NCBI RefSeq assembly: GCF_001046895.1
Contig: NZ_CAQI01000061.1
Span: 1-34,471, forward strand
DNA length: 34,471 nucleotides
From: Pseudarthrobacter siccitolerans
Lineage (GTDB): Bacteria; Actinomycetota; Actinomycetes; Actinomycetales; Micrococcaceae
Direction: 5' to 3'
In this document: positions 1-6,920 of the stretch, piece after piece
Numbering within the stretch: the first letter of the stretch is position 1
How the letters are laid out: every line of letters starts with the position of its first letter
Position numbers and translations under genes: made by a program
Notes under the pieces: generated by a model
What the model was told of the DNA's origin: nothing
The model's database searches: none
The model's input: the letters and a program-made list of their open reading frames with translations, nothing else

Positions 1-211
1 CGGCGAGCTTGACCGCTGCCAGGCCGCGGACCAGGTGCATGTTCGAGGACAGTTTCTGCCCGGTGATGGGGAAGTTCTCCACCGCCCGGAGCGTGTGCAC
101 CCCCCAGTACGCCGCGGCCGGAACATCCCGGTCCCCCAACAGATCATGCTCAGACCGGGTAAGTGCACCGGTAATGGGGGCGGGGTTCCCGGCGGTTTCG
201 ATGGTAGTCAT
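1..211 (-). CDS. aspA: aspartate ammonia-lyase (aspartase), N-terminal part, cut by window edge
   Basis: Aspartase deaminates L-aspartate to fumarate and ammonia in the cytoplasm. Only the first 70 codons are inside the window. Translated from the ATG at 211, they contain EHDLLGDRDVP, AYWGVHTLRA and ENFPITG, the characteristic N-terminal blocks of the aspartase/fumarase superfamily; the HTLRA-ENF-ITG signature is typical of aspartases. The start follows the asparaginase stop by only 6 bases, and its ribosome binding site (TAAGGAC) overlaps that stop, so the two are likely translationally coupled. Asparaginase makes aspartate and aspartase consumes it, so the two genes form one pathway under the GntR regulator upstream. 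A class II fumarase is the alternative, but the N-terminal motif and the operon partner favour aspartase. Confidence 0.93.
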   Translation of the reverse strand, partial: MTTIETAGNPAPITGALTRSEHDLLGDRDVPAAAYWGVHTLRAVENFPITGQKLSSNMHLVRGLAAVKLA

Positions 212-217
212 GTGTCC

Positions 218-1282
218 TTACAGGGCTTCGTTGACGGGTGCGGACGGTTGGTTCAAAAAGTCGGTTGCCCGCAGGAGGCCCACCTGGCGGCCTCCGCCCA
301 CCACAGGAGCGGTTGCGATCCCCGCGAGCGGTTCGATGTTTACGCCGGTGCCCGCGAGCAGCTTGACGGTGGCCGGCATGCGGGCGCGGTCACCGCCGTC
401 GGAAATCTTCACGGCAACGGCGCTGCCATCGGCCAGACCCACCAGCTGCACGCCTTCAAAGCCGTCCTTCGCAACCGAGCCGGGGAGCAGGCGCATCAGC
501 TCAGTGACGTCGCGGCCTTCCCCGGCCACCATGTCAGGGTGGCGCTGCATGGCGAGCCCGACGGCGGCTTCCGCTCTCTGCGCGGCCGGCCGGCCGTCGT
601 CGTTCGTCCCTTCGGAATCAGCAGCTGCCCGCGCGATGAGGCCGAAGGCGCGGGCCATGCCGCGGAGTGTCAGGGCAAAGAGCGGCGTGCCGCAGCCGTC
701 CGTGCTGAGGGCGAAGGGCTGCTCGTCCGTGAGCTCCGTGACGGTTTCGGCAACCAGCTGCTGCAAGGGGTGGGAGGGGTCCAGGTAGCCCCGGACCGGC
801 CAGCCGTTGATCACGCAGGTGGCGGCCATGGCGGCGTGCTTGCCGGAGCAGTTCTGGGTCAGCTGGGTTGCGCCGCCGCCGTTCCGGAGCCATTCTTCGC
901 GCTCGTTCACGCCGTACGGGAGGTCCGAGCTGTTCTCGAAGTCGGTAACGCTCAGTCCGTGCCGCTCGAGGATACGCAGCGCCCCTTCGCGGTGCTGCGC
1001 TGCGCCGGAGTGGCTTGCGGCGGCCAGGGCCAGGAGATCGGCCGGAAGCTCCAGCCCGGCGCGGACCATGGCTACGGCCTGGAGCGGCTTCAGTGCGGAC
1101 CGTGGGTAGAACGGCACGAGGGGATCACCTGCAGACGCCATTGTTGAACCGTCCGCCGCAACAGCAACCGCCGAGCCGTAGTGCACGCTTTCCACGAGGC
1201 CGTCGCGAACGGCCGTTACCAGGGGTTCGTGTGTGGGAAGCGAAACGGCCGTTGGGGCAGCGGAAAACACAGGGGAGCGCAT
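218..1282 (-). CDS. asparaginase (Rhizobium etli-type, asparaginase_II family)
   Basis: Hydrolyses L-asparagine to aspartate and ammonia. The 354-residue protein belongs to the asparaginase_II family (the rhizobial type), unrelated in fold to the E. coli AnsA/AnsB enzymes. Residues known from the R. etli enzyme appear conserved: a Ser-x-x-Lys pair in RSALKPLQA (S62, K65), the serine in AASHSGAAQ (about 90-92), and a metal site built from NCSGKH (C145, K148) and DGCGTP (C197). Start ATG 1282 has AAGGA four bases upstream. The gene lies 27 bases after the GntR regulator gene and 6 bases before aspA, so the three probably form one transcript. The catalytic mapping is from memory of the family, not an alignment. 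Confidence 0.92.
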   Translation of the reverse strand: MRSPVFSAAPTAVSLPTHEPLVTAVRDGLVESVHYGSAVAVAADGSTMASAGDPLVPFYPRSALKPLQAVAMVRAGLELPADLLALAAASHSGAAQHREGALRILERHGLSVTDFENSSDLPYGVNEREEWLRNGGGATQLTQNCSGKHAAMAATCVINGWPVRGYLDPSHPLQQLVAETVTELTDEQPFALSTDGCGTPLFALTLRGMARAFGLIARAAADSEGTNDDGRPAAQRAEAAVGLAMQRHPDMVAGEGRDVTELMRLLPGSVAKDGFEGVQLVGLADGSAVAVKISDGGDRARMPATVKLLAGTGVNIEPLAGIATAPVVGGGRQVGLLRATDFLNQPSAPVNEAL

Positions 1283-1309
1283 GGGGTCCTTGGGTGGGTT
1301 GTGCGGTGC

Positions 1310-2017
1310 TTAGTTGCTGAGGATGGAGTCGAGGGCGAGGCCCACGGCCTGCAGGTGGCGGGCCATGGCGGCGCGCGCTTGTTCGGCCGATCCGGCCTCG
1401 ATAGCGGCCAGGATGTCCTGGTGTTCCACATCGGAGGCGTGCTGCCGGTCCGCCACCATGTTCAGTGTTTCGGACTGGTGGGCCAGGGCGTCCCGGATAT
1501 CGGCAACCACGCTGGCGAAGACCTTGTTGCCGCTGGCGCGGGCAATGGCGGCGTGGAAGCTTGAGTCCAGGGCTACCCAGGATTCGGGATCGGTTTCGGT
1601 GGACATGGCGGCAACGATGTGGCGGAGCGTTTCGAGCTCTTCGTCGCTGCGGCGCTCGGCGGCGAGCCCGGCGGCGGGAACTTCGATGTGCGGGCGCGCT
1701 TCGGTCAGGTCCCGGGCCGAGTATTGGCCCAAGGTGAGATCGTTGGCCACCTTGTTGGCGACCACGAATGTTCCCTTGCCTGTTTTGGTTACCGTGAGGC
1801 CCAAGGCGGTGCAGGAGCGGAGCGCCTCCCGGATCACCGAGCGGCTTACGGCGTACTGCTGGGAGAGGGTTGCTTCGGAGCTGAGCTTGCTTCCCACTTC
1901 CAGCCGCCCCGATTCGATCTCCTGACGGATGGCGTTGAACACTGCCTCGGCAGCGCTAAGCCGTGCGAGCGGAAGGGATGCAGGCTGTCCTGCTGTCCGG
2001 CTGTCTGACAGGTTCAC
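1310..2017 (-). CDS. FadR-type GntR transcriptional regulator of the asparagine/aspartate operon
   Basis: 235-residue protein with an N-terminal winged helix (about residues 20-85; QQYAVSRSVIREALR is the recognition helix region, GKGTFV the wing). An FCD effector-binding domain follows (about 95-225), with metal-ligand-like positions D..H near DSSFHAAIA and the helix EHQDILAAIEAG. FCD regulators typically sense small carboxylates and bind short inverted repeats. It is the first gene of the gntR-asparaginase-aspA operon and probably controls it, perhaps in response to aspartate or asparagine (inference). The start is GTG 2017: there is no Shine-Dalgarno, and the -10 box at 2024-2029 places the transcription start at or beside this GTG, so translation is probably leaderless. 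Confidence 0.88.
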   Translation of the reverse strand: MNLSDSRTAGQPASLPLARLSAAEAVFNAIRQEIESGRLEVGSKLSSEATLSQQYAVSRSVIREALRSCTALGLTVTKTGKGTFVVANKVANDLTLGQYSARDLTEARPHIEVPAAGLAAERRSDEELETLRHIVAAMSTETDPESWVALDSSFHAAIARASGNKVFASVVADIRDALAHQSETLNMVADRQHASDVEHQDILAAIEAGSAEQARAAMARHLQAVGLALDSILSN

Positions 2018-2023
2018 GCTTCA

Positions 2024-2052
2024 AATATGGCACTCGTCACACGTCGTGTCAA
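2024..2052 (-). promoter_or_regulatory. promoter of the gntR operon (TTGACA-N17-CATATT), leaderless
   Basis: On the minus strand TTGACA (2047-2052) and CATATT (2024-2029) are separated by exactly 17 bases. The -35 is a perfect consensus and the -10 matches 4 of 6. Six bases after the -10 comes the GTG start at 2017, which predicts a leaderless mRNA. Confidence 0.75.
2039..2049. promoter_or_regulatory. putative GntR autoregulatory operator (inverted repeat ACACG-T-CGTGT)
   Basis: A perfect 5-bp inverted repeat around one central base overlaps the -35 box and spacer of the gntR promoter. Placement and size suit a FadR-type repressor site. The assignment to this regulator is inference. Confidence 0.5.
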
Positions 2053-2093
2053 GGCTGGGCCTTTCGACGACATCCTCAGGCCCCGCAGAATCT

Positions 2094-2110
2094 ATCGGAA
2101 CGTTCGTACC
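2094..2110 (+). repeat. 17-bp direct repeat, copy 1 (putative hipBA operator)
   Basis: ATCGGAACGTTCGTACC occurs here and identically at 2165-2181, 71 bp apart. The core GAACGTTC is a perfect palindrome, and in this copy the 16-mer CGGAACGTTCGTACCG matches its own reverse complement at 12 of 16 positions. HipB-type antitoxins autoregulate by binding repeated operators upstream of hipB, so this is the likely site. Confidence 0.6.
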
Positions 2111-2164
2111 GGAAGAGTCTGTCAATCCGGCCCTCGGTAGCTGTAAGGTTTTGAAAGAGCATAA

Positions 2165-2181
2165 ATCGGAACGTTCGTACC
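2165..2181 (+). repeat. 17-bp direct repeat, copy 2 (putative hipBA operator)
   Basis: Second identical copy, ending four bases before the hipB ribosome binding site AGGAGG (2185-2190). Binding here would block translation-proximal transcription of hipBA. It is far from the divergent gntR promoter, so hipB is the more natural target. Confidence 0.6.
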
Positions 2182-2195
2182 TATAGGAGGCTCCC

Positions 2196-2459
2196 ATCAA
2201 AGCATCCTTTGCCGATCGCCTTGCCGCGGAAGTCCGGTCCCGCCGCGCCGTGCTCCGGTTGACGCAGCATGATCTTGCCCAGTTGGCCGGGGTGTCGGAG
2301 CGCTTTGTCCGGTTCGTGGAGCAAGGCAAACCAAGCGTCCAGCTCGACTCACTCCTGGCGCTCCTGGATACGCTTGGCCTGGAGCTCCAGGTTGGCACAC
2401 GGACACGCACGGCCCCTTCAGCCGCGATGAGGACGGGTTCTGAAGAGGCCCGGCCGTGA
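2196..2459 (+). CDS. hipB: HipB-like antitoxin, XRE-family HTH protein, apparent ATC start
   Basis: Small DNA-binding antitoxin that would neutralise HipA and repress the operon. The helix-turn-helix lies in LTQHDLAQLAGVSERFVRF, followed by the HipB-like segment QGKPSVQLDSLLALLDTLGL. Reading in frame from 2196 gives 87 residues with a sensible first helix (IKASFADRLAAEVRSRRA). An AGGAGG stands 5 bases before an ATC codon, and no ATG, GTG or TTG lies between the upstream in-frame stop (2184-2186) and GTG 2250. The alternative start GTG 2250 (69 residues) has no ribosome binding site and would lose that helix. The stop overlaps the hipA start (GTGA). If ATC is not used, this is a point-mutated start or a sequence error. 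Confidence 0.8.
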   Translation: MKASFADRLAAEVRSRRAVLRLTQHDLAQLAGVSERFVRFVEQGKPSVQLDSLLALLDTLGLELQVGTRTRTAPSAAMRTGSEEARP

Positions 2460-3706
2460 GGCACCGCATCGCGGACATCTATAAAGCCGGCGTCCTTGCC
2501 GCACGGCTTGAAAGGCACGACGGCGGAACCAAGTTCGGTTATCTGCCCGCCTACCTCCACAGCGGCGGTCCCGCCGTCGCGACTTCCCTGCCGCTCACCA
2601 GCGAACCTGTCTTTTCCGCCGCCGGGGCCGCCCCGCCATACTTCACCGGGCTGCTGCCGGAGGGCCGCCGCCTCAACGCGCTGCGGCGTTCCATCAAGAC
2701 CAGCGCGGATGATGACCTGTCCCTGCTGATCGCTGCGGGCGGCAATCCGGTGGGAGATGTCCAGATCGTAGGGCATGGCGAACCCTTGAACCGTGACGAG
2801 CATGCGGTCCGGCTGGACCCGCAGCGGACCCTGGACTTTGACCAGTTGCTGGGCGACCCCGACCTCATCGACCCGGTGGCACTGGCAGGCGTGCAGGACA
2901 AACTCTCCGCCGGAATGATTTCCGTGCCGGTGGCCAGTACCGGGCGGCAGTTCATCCTGAAGCTCAACGCCCCCGAGTTCCCGCATGTGGTGGAGAACGA
3001 GTACGTGATGTTCCGTTACGCGGTAAAACTTCGGATCCCGCTCAGCCGCGTCCAGCTGATCCGGGATGTTGCCGGCAGGCCAGGGCTGCTGGTGGAGCGG
3101 TTCGACCGTGTACCCGGGCCGGATAACGGGCCCGACGACGCGCGGCGTCTCGCCGTGGAGGACGGGGCGCAGGTGCTGAAGCTCTACCCGGCGGACAAGT
3201 ACAACGTGGGGTACGGCCAGGTGTGCCACGCCCTCGCTGACCACTGCTCCGCGCCGCTTCCCGCGCTCCGGAACCTGGCGATCCAGGGTGCCTACGCCTG
3301 GCTGACCGGCAACGGAGACCTGCACGCGAAGAACGTATCGATGGTCCAGCAGCCGCACGGCGAGTGGACCATCGCGCCCGTGTACGACATTCCCTCCACT
3401 GTGGTTTACGGCGACAAAACCCTTGCCCTGACCCTTGGCGGAAAGCGGACCGGGATTTCACGCCGCCAGTTCCTCGGCTGGGCCTCGGAGCTGGGACTGA
3501 CCGACCGCGCGGCGGCCCAGGTTGTCGAGATCGCCCTCAAGGCCTCGGCCCCTCTGATCGCGGATCTGGAATCAGGAACGGCTTTCCGTGTCCTGGGCGG
3601 CACCGGGACAAAAGCCAACGACGGCGGCGGCTCGCCATTTCCCGAGTTGGTCACCAGGGCGTGGGTCAAGGAGCTGAAGCACCGCCGCAGGCTGATGGAA
3701 GGCTGA
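2456..3706 (+). CDS. hipA: HipA-type serine/threonine kinase toxin
   Basis: HipA kinases arrest growth, classically by phosphorylating glutamyl-tRNA synthetase. The 416-residue protein shows the family layout. The N-subdomain contains PPYFTGLLPEGRRLNALRR (about 60-78). A P-loop-like GVQDKLSAGM spans 145-154. The catalytic loop is GNGDLHAKNVS, with D288 and N293 as the likely catalytic residues. Metal-binding D311 lies in YDIPST. By remembered comparison with E. coli HipA (S150-V-A-G-A-Q-E-K), the autophosphorylated serine position is alanine here (A142), so the self-inactivation step may differ. GTG 2456 overlaps the hipB stop by four bases, the usual antitoxin-first coupling. It could also be a HipA paralogue with another target. 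Confidence 0.92.
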   Translation: MRHRIADIYKAGVLAARLERHDGGTKFGYLPAYLHSGGPAVATSLPLTSEPVFSAAGAAPPYFTGLLPEGRRLNALRRSIKTSADDDLSLLIAAGGNPVGDVQIVGHGEPLNRDEHAVRLDPQRTLDFDQLLGDPDLIDPVALAGVQDKLSAGMISVPVASTGRQFILKLNAPEFPHVVENEYVMFRYAVKLRIPLSRVQLIRDVAGRPGLLVERFDRVPGPDNGPDDARRLAVEDGAQVLKLYPADKYNVGYGQVCHALADHCSAPLPALRNLAIQGAYAWLTGNGDLHAKNVSMVQQPHGEWTIAPVYDIPSTVVYGDKTLALTLGGKRTGISRRQFLGWASELGLTDRAAAQVVEIALKASAPLIADLESGTAFRVLGGTGTKANDGGGSPFPELVTRAWVKELKHRRRLMEG

Positions 3707-3715
3707 GCGCGGGGC

Positions 3716-4648
3716 TCAACCGGATTCGTGCGAGCGAAGCACCCGCAAGGCGCGGAGGGTGTTCCACCGGCTTGGTTGTCCGTCCCCGTCCTCCAGTGCG
3801 AAGTGGACCTTCCCGGGGTGGGTGCCCTCCAGCAGCCACCTGCCGTCCGGCTGCTCCTTGGACCTCACCACTTCGAGGGCCTCCTCAATCCGTCTGTCGG
3901 GCATGCCGCCGGCGGCCCGAAAGTAGTCCAGGCCGCGGAGGACGTCGTAGAACCAGCGGGTGGGGTAGGAGAACTGCAGCCAGTCAGGCCTGATCAGTTC
4001 ACGGCTGGACTTGCGCCGCATCAGCCCGCGCTCCAGCAGGTACTCTTCTCCGCGGTGCCGGGCCTTGCGGGATGCAGGTGTTCCCCCTGTGGCCCGCTCA
4101 TGTTCAAGGAGCCCCTCAAGGACGCAAATGGTGGTGTGGAAGGACGAACGGGTGGAGCCGCGCTCCGCTTCGCAGTTCCAGCCGCCGTCAGGCAGCTGTT
4201 CGCGGGCCAGCCGCTCCACAACGCTGTCCACGTTCTCTCCGAAATATGCACCCAGGGCCACCGTCATGCCGTTGATGCAGGGTTCAACTTCGCCGTCGAA
4301 GAAGAGTTGGTTGCCTTCCTCCCAGCGGCTGTTGTCACGGACAAGTTCGATGGCATGCCGGGCTTCCCGGCTCCCGGGGTCCAGGCCGAAGTCCCTTAGG
4401 AGTAACAGGCTGTACGTGGTCGCCGTCCAGGGCTGGCTGTCGGGATCGTCATCGGCGGCGGGCCAGTACGTGCCGCCCGCCCATTGACCGTCCGTGCCCT
4501 GAAGGGCCAAAAGCCTGGCTCCCCAGCCTTCATCGGCAATGCGCGCCCGCTCTGCCTGCACGTCCTCACCCGAAGCATCTGTCAGGTCGCGCAGGACCTG
4601 CCAGCGGATTGCGGGGTCGCCGTCGAGCAACCAGGTCAGCACATCCAT
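3716..4648 (-). CDS. prenyltransferase/squalene-oxidase-repeat (alpha/alpha toroid) protein
   Basis: 310 residues from ATG 4648. QW-like repeats recur, including LQGTDGQWAGGTYW, REQLPDGGWNCE and SKEQPDGRWLLEG, which is the alpha/alpha-barrel of terpenoid cyclases and prenyltransferases. The DxDD or class II cyclase acid motif is not evident and the protein is half the length of squalene-hopene cyclase, so enzymatic cyclisation is doubtful. Many actinobacteria carry such short stand-alone toroid proteins of unknown role. A longer reading frame upstream to 4756 would run into the neighbour's coding region and is not supported. It starts 13 bases after the stop of the glycosylase-like gene, so the two are probably co-transcribed. 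It converges on hipA with only 9 bases between stops. Confidence 0.75.
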   Translation of the reverse strand: MDVLTWLLDGDPAIRWQVLRDLTDASGEDVQAERARIADEGWGARLLALQGTDGQWAGGTYWPAADDDPDSQPWTATTYSLLLLRDFGLDPGSREARHAIELVRDNSRWEEGNQLFFDGEVEPCINGMTVALGAYFGENVDSVVERLAREQLPDGGWNCEAERGSTRSSFHTTICVLEGLLEHERATGGTPASRKARHRGEEYLLERGLMRRKSSRELIRPDWLQFSYPTRWFYDVLRGLDYFRAAGGMPDRRIEEALEVVRSKEQPDGRWLLEGTHPGKVHFALEDGDGQPSRWNTLRALRVLRSHESG

Positions 4649-4661
4649 TGGCGCTGTCCGT

Positions 4662-5279
4662 TCAGAGGTGCTGGATGCCCGCCCGCTGCATGGCGTCCTT
4701 ATAGATCTCCACGTTCTTGGCCAGCAGTTCTTCCTGCTTGGCTTCGGAGACAGCAAAGGCCCGGCCCCCGAGGGCCGTGGCCTTGTAAACCTTGATGCCG
4801 CTGTTCTTCAGCGACGAGTGGTAGGTCTTCTCGAACAGGGTCAGGAAGGTGGCGGCGTCCGTGCCGTGGGCGATGATCGCCGAAACGCGGGAGTTGATCT
4901 TGAGGAACTGGCGGAAGGGCCGCAGGCCGTCAGTCTTTTCCTGCACGCTCAGCGCCGATGGCATCCCCGGGTCACGCACCCAAGGGTAGGCGTTCCACGG
5001 CATGACGTAGCGGGAATCCAGCTCGGCCAGCTCGTAGATCTGGGTGGCGCGGCGGGCCGCTTCGTCGTCGTTGTAGTGCGAGACGAAGCCGGACTCGGTG
5101 CCTTTGCCCGGGCTTACCTGCAGGCTGACAATCCGGCATTCATCCTCGTCGTGCACCGGGTCGATGTAGGGGACGGTTGAACCCGGCTTCTTTTCCATCA
5201 GTTCGTCGCAAAGCTGGGTTACCTTCGCGATGTTCGGTTCCTGTAGCAGGGCTTTCTTTTCGTCCCAATCAATCGTCAC
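4662..5279 (-). CDS. uracil-DNA glycosylase-superfamily-like protein
   Basis: 205 residues from GTG 5279, preceded by GAGGGAG. The pattern VPYIDPVHDEDECRIVSL, then QVSPGKGTESG, then YVMPWNAYPWV, and later the hydrophobic strand SAIIAHGTDA follows the order of motifs in actinobacterial uracil-DNA-glycosylase-like proteins: a beta strand ending in a proline-glycine loop, a WNxxPW motif, and a late beta strand ending in HG. That suggests recognition or excision of damaged bases, but the catalytic residues of characterised families are not certain here. It is probably co-transcribed with the toroid protein downstream; there is no obvious functional link. Confidence 0.6.
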   Translation of the reverse strand: MTIDWDEKKALLQEPNIAKVTQLCDELMEKKPGSTVPYIDPVHDEDECRIVSLQVSPGKGTESGFVSHYNDDEAARRATQIYELAELDSRYVMPWNAYPWVRDPGMPSALSVQEKTDGLRPFRQFLKINSRVSAIIAHGTDAATFLTLFEKTYHSSLKNSGIKVYKATALGGRAFAVSEAKQEELLAKNVEIYKDAMQRAGIQHL

Positions 5280-5394
5280 GATTTCTCCCTCAGCAGCAAG
5301 GCGTCCAGAAACAGGCGTCTTAGGCCACTCTACGCTCCCGGGCTTGAGGGTGGGCAGGGGAAGTTCTGTCTCCCTTCTGCCGGATACGATGCGC

Positions 5395-6822
5395 TCACGC
5401 CCAGGACCGCGTCTTATGGGCGCGTTTGAGGGCCTTCATCCGGTGCCTCTGTTTTCGACGACGGCGGGAGGGCTCCTTGGCAGGTGCGGCCACAGCTCCT
5501 GGCGGCGCTGTCCCCGGCAGCGGCGGCGCGGTCGAGCGGTACGTGTGGCCGGTGGGTGTTGTTGTTTCGACTGAATGCCTTTGACCTGTCCGGGCAACCG
5601 TCTTGGCGGCCCAGCCTGGTGCTTCTTTGGTGTGGTTGCAGGCTTCGCAGAGGCCTTGGCCGTTGGTGCTGGTGGTTGGACCCTCTGTGTGCCACGGGAT
5701 GATGTGGTCCACGTGGCGGATGGGCGCGTCGCAGTAAGGGGTGCGGCAGGTGTCGTCCCGTACGTGGATGAACCGGCGGAGCCCCGGCGGGAAGAGCCGG
5801 GCCTTGGAGTCCATTGCGGCTAGTTCGCCATGAGTCGGTGCGGTGTAGAGCCGGCGGAGCCAGATCTGAAGCCCGGCATCATCCGCAGAGTGCACAGATC
5901 CCGCGTCTGTCATCAGTTCGCCCTTGATGGCCTTTCGAGCCCATTCGCCGGGGACGATGCCGTAGCCCGTGAGGCGGGCGGGTTCGCTGTCCCCTTGGAA
6001 GAGGGTGCGGTCGGTCATCACGAGTTGGAGGTCGATACCGCTGTAGCCGCCAGGGGTGCCGGTGACGCGTTCGACCAATTCGTCGGCCATGATGTTGCCC
6101 TTGGGCCGGTCATCGCCCGAAGACTTGAGGGCATCGGCCTGGCGGGTCAGCTCCGCGTACACGGCTACGCCCTGGGCCACCGGCAGCAGGGCGGTCAGGC
6201 GCGTCATGGTGTCTGGAGCAGGCCGGAGGGTCACGGTCCGTTCATTCACGGCATGGCTGGCCCGCCTGGCGACCGAGTGCGGGTCCCGCCGGTACCCAGC
6301 GGCCCGAACGGCGGCGATGATGGCCCGGTCCCCGCAGCCAGCCAGGGTGCCGGTGTCCGCTGCGATCTCTTCATCCACCGCGGCCCGGTCCTCAACTGCC
6401 AGGCAGGCAGTTTCCTTCACGACCAGCGTGGCCCGCCACTCGTTCAACTGGCCCGCTTCCAGCGCCGCGAACGTGTGGGGCATCCCAACCAGGGCTTTCC
6501 CCAAACCCAGCAGTCTGCTCCCACGGGACGGGGACTCCCGACGCGCCAAAGCGATTTCGGCGCCCACCCCGGCACCGAGTTCATCCGCCGGGACACCCGC
6601 GGCGGCCTGTTCCCGCCGAACGCCAAGATCGTAGGCCACGGCGATCCGGGCCTGTTTCGCCGCGGCAGCGGACTTTACGTCCTCCAGCTCCCGCATCTGG
6701 TCAAGCATTCTTTGCCGGTCAGCAGCGGGACGAACCAAAGACAACGTCCGCATGACATCCCCAACAACAGGTCCGGGGCGGCTTACCGCCCCCTGCTGAC
6801 CCGCCGTCGCCACCGCTTCCAT
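5395..6822 (-). CDS. DUF222 and HNH endonuclease domain protein (13E12 repeat family)
   Basis: 475 residues from ATG 6822 (GGAAGA upstream; a TTG at 6828 is a weaker choice). The N-terminal two thirds is the helical DUF222 domain. The HNH module near residues 345-400 has a zinc-binding CRTPYC, the catalytic HVDHIIPW, and LCEACNHTK with the second cysteine pair and the asparagine/histidine. The C-terminus is basic and proline-rich (EPSRRRRKQRHR), consistent with nucleic acid binding. The family is multicopy in actinobacterial genomes (13E12/REP family of Mycobacterium tuberculosis) and is thought to spread as a repeated gene, so it may be a mobile or selfish element. No flanking inverted repeats were found. 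Confidence 0.9.
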   Translation of the reverse strand: MEAVATAGQQGAVSRPGPVVGDVMRTLSLVRPAADRQRMLDQMRELEDVKSAAAAKQARIAVAYDLGVRREQAAAGVPADELGAGVGAEIALARRESPSRGSRLLGLGKALVGMPHTFAALEAGQLNEWRATLVVKETACLAVEDRAAVDEEIAADTGTLAGCGDRAIIAAVRAAGYRRDPHSVARRASHAVNERTVTLRPAPDTMTRLTALLPVAQGVAVYAELTRQADALKSSGDDRPKGNIMADELVERVTGTPGGYSGIDLQLVMTDRTLFQGDSEPARLTGYGIVPGEWARKAIKGELMTDAGSVHSADDAGLQIWLRRLYTAPTHGELAAMDSKARLFPPGLRRFIHVRDDTCRTPYCDAPIRHVDHIIPWHTEGPTTSTNGQGLCEACNHTKEAPGWAAKTVARTGQRHSVETTTPTGHTYRSTAPPLPGTAPPGAVAAPAKEPSRRRRKQRHRMKALKRAHKTRSWA

Positions 6823-6873
6823 AACCAAAGTCTTCCAGCAGCCCCAGCCAACGGCACGGACCCACCGGCCCTA

Positions 6874-6882
6874 TGTGGATAA
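6874..6882 (-). promoter_or_regulatory. DnaA-box-like 9-mer, copy 1
   Basis: TGTGGATAA on the plus strand is the reverse complement of the consensus DnaA box TTATCCACA, with a perfect match. A second identical box begins 19 bp downstream. Both lie in the divergent gap between the HNH gene and the GIY-YIG-like gene. Confidence 0.5.
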
Positions 6883-6892
6883 ACCTGTCCCC

Positions 6893-6901
6893 TGTGGATA
6901 A
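6893..6901 (-). promoter_or_regulatory. DnaA-box-like 9-mer, copy 2
   Basis: Second perfect TGTGGATAA, in the same orientation as the first and 10 bp beyond it. Actinobacterial DnaA tends to prefer TTGTCCACA, so binding is plausible but not assured. Confidence 0.5.
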
Positions 6902-6920
6902 GCAGCAGAGTCCCGACGCC

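Noticed and set aside
2021..3358. A 445-codon minus-strand frame opposite hipB/hipA
   Set aside because: Opposite a gene with full HipA motifs and running across the promoter region. Composition and lack of a start signal mark it as a shadow.
5395..6822. Complete insertion sequence around the DUF222/HNH gene
   Set aside because: No terminal inverted repeats or target duplications were visible on either side, and the family is not a transposase.
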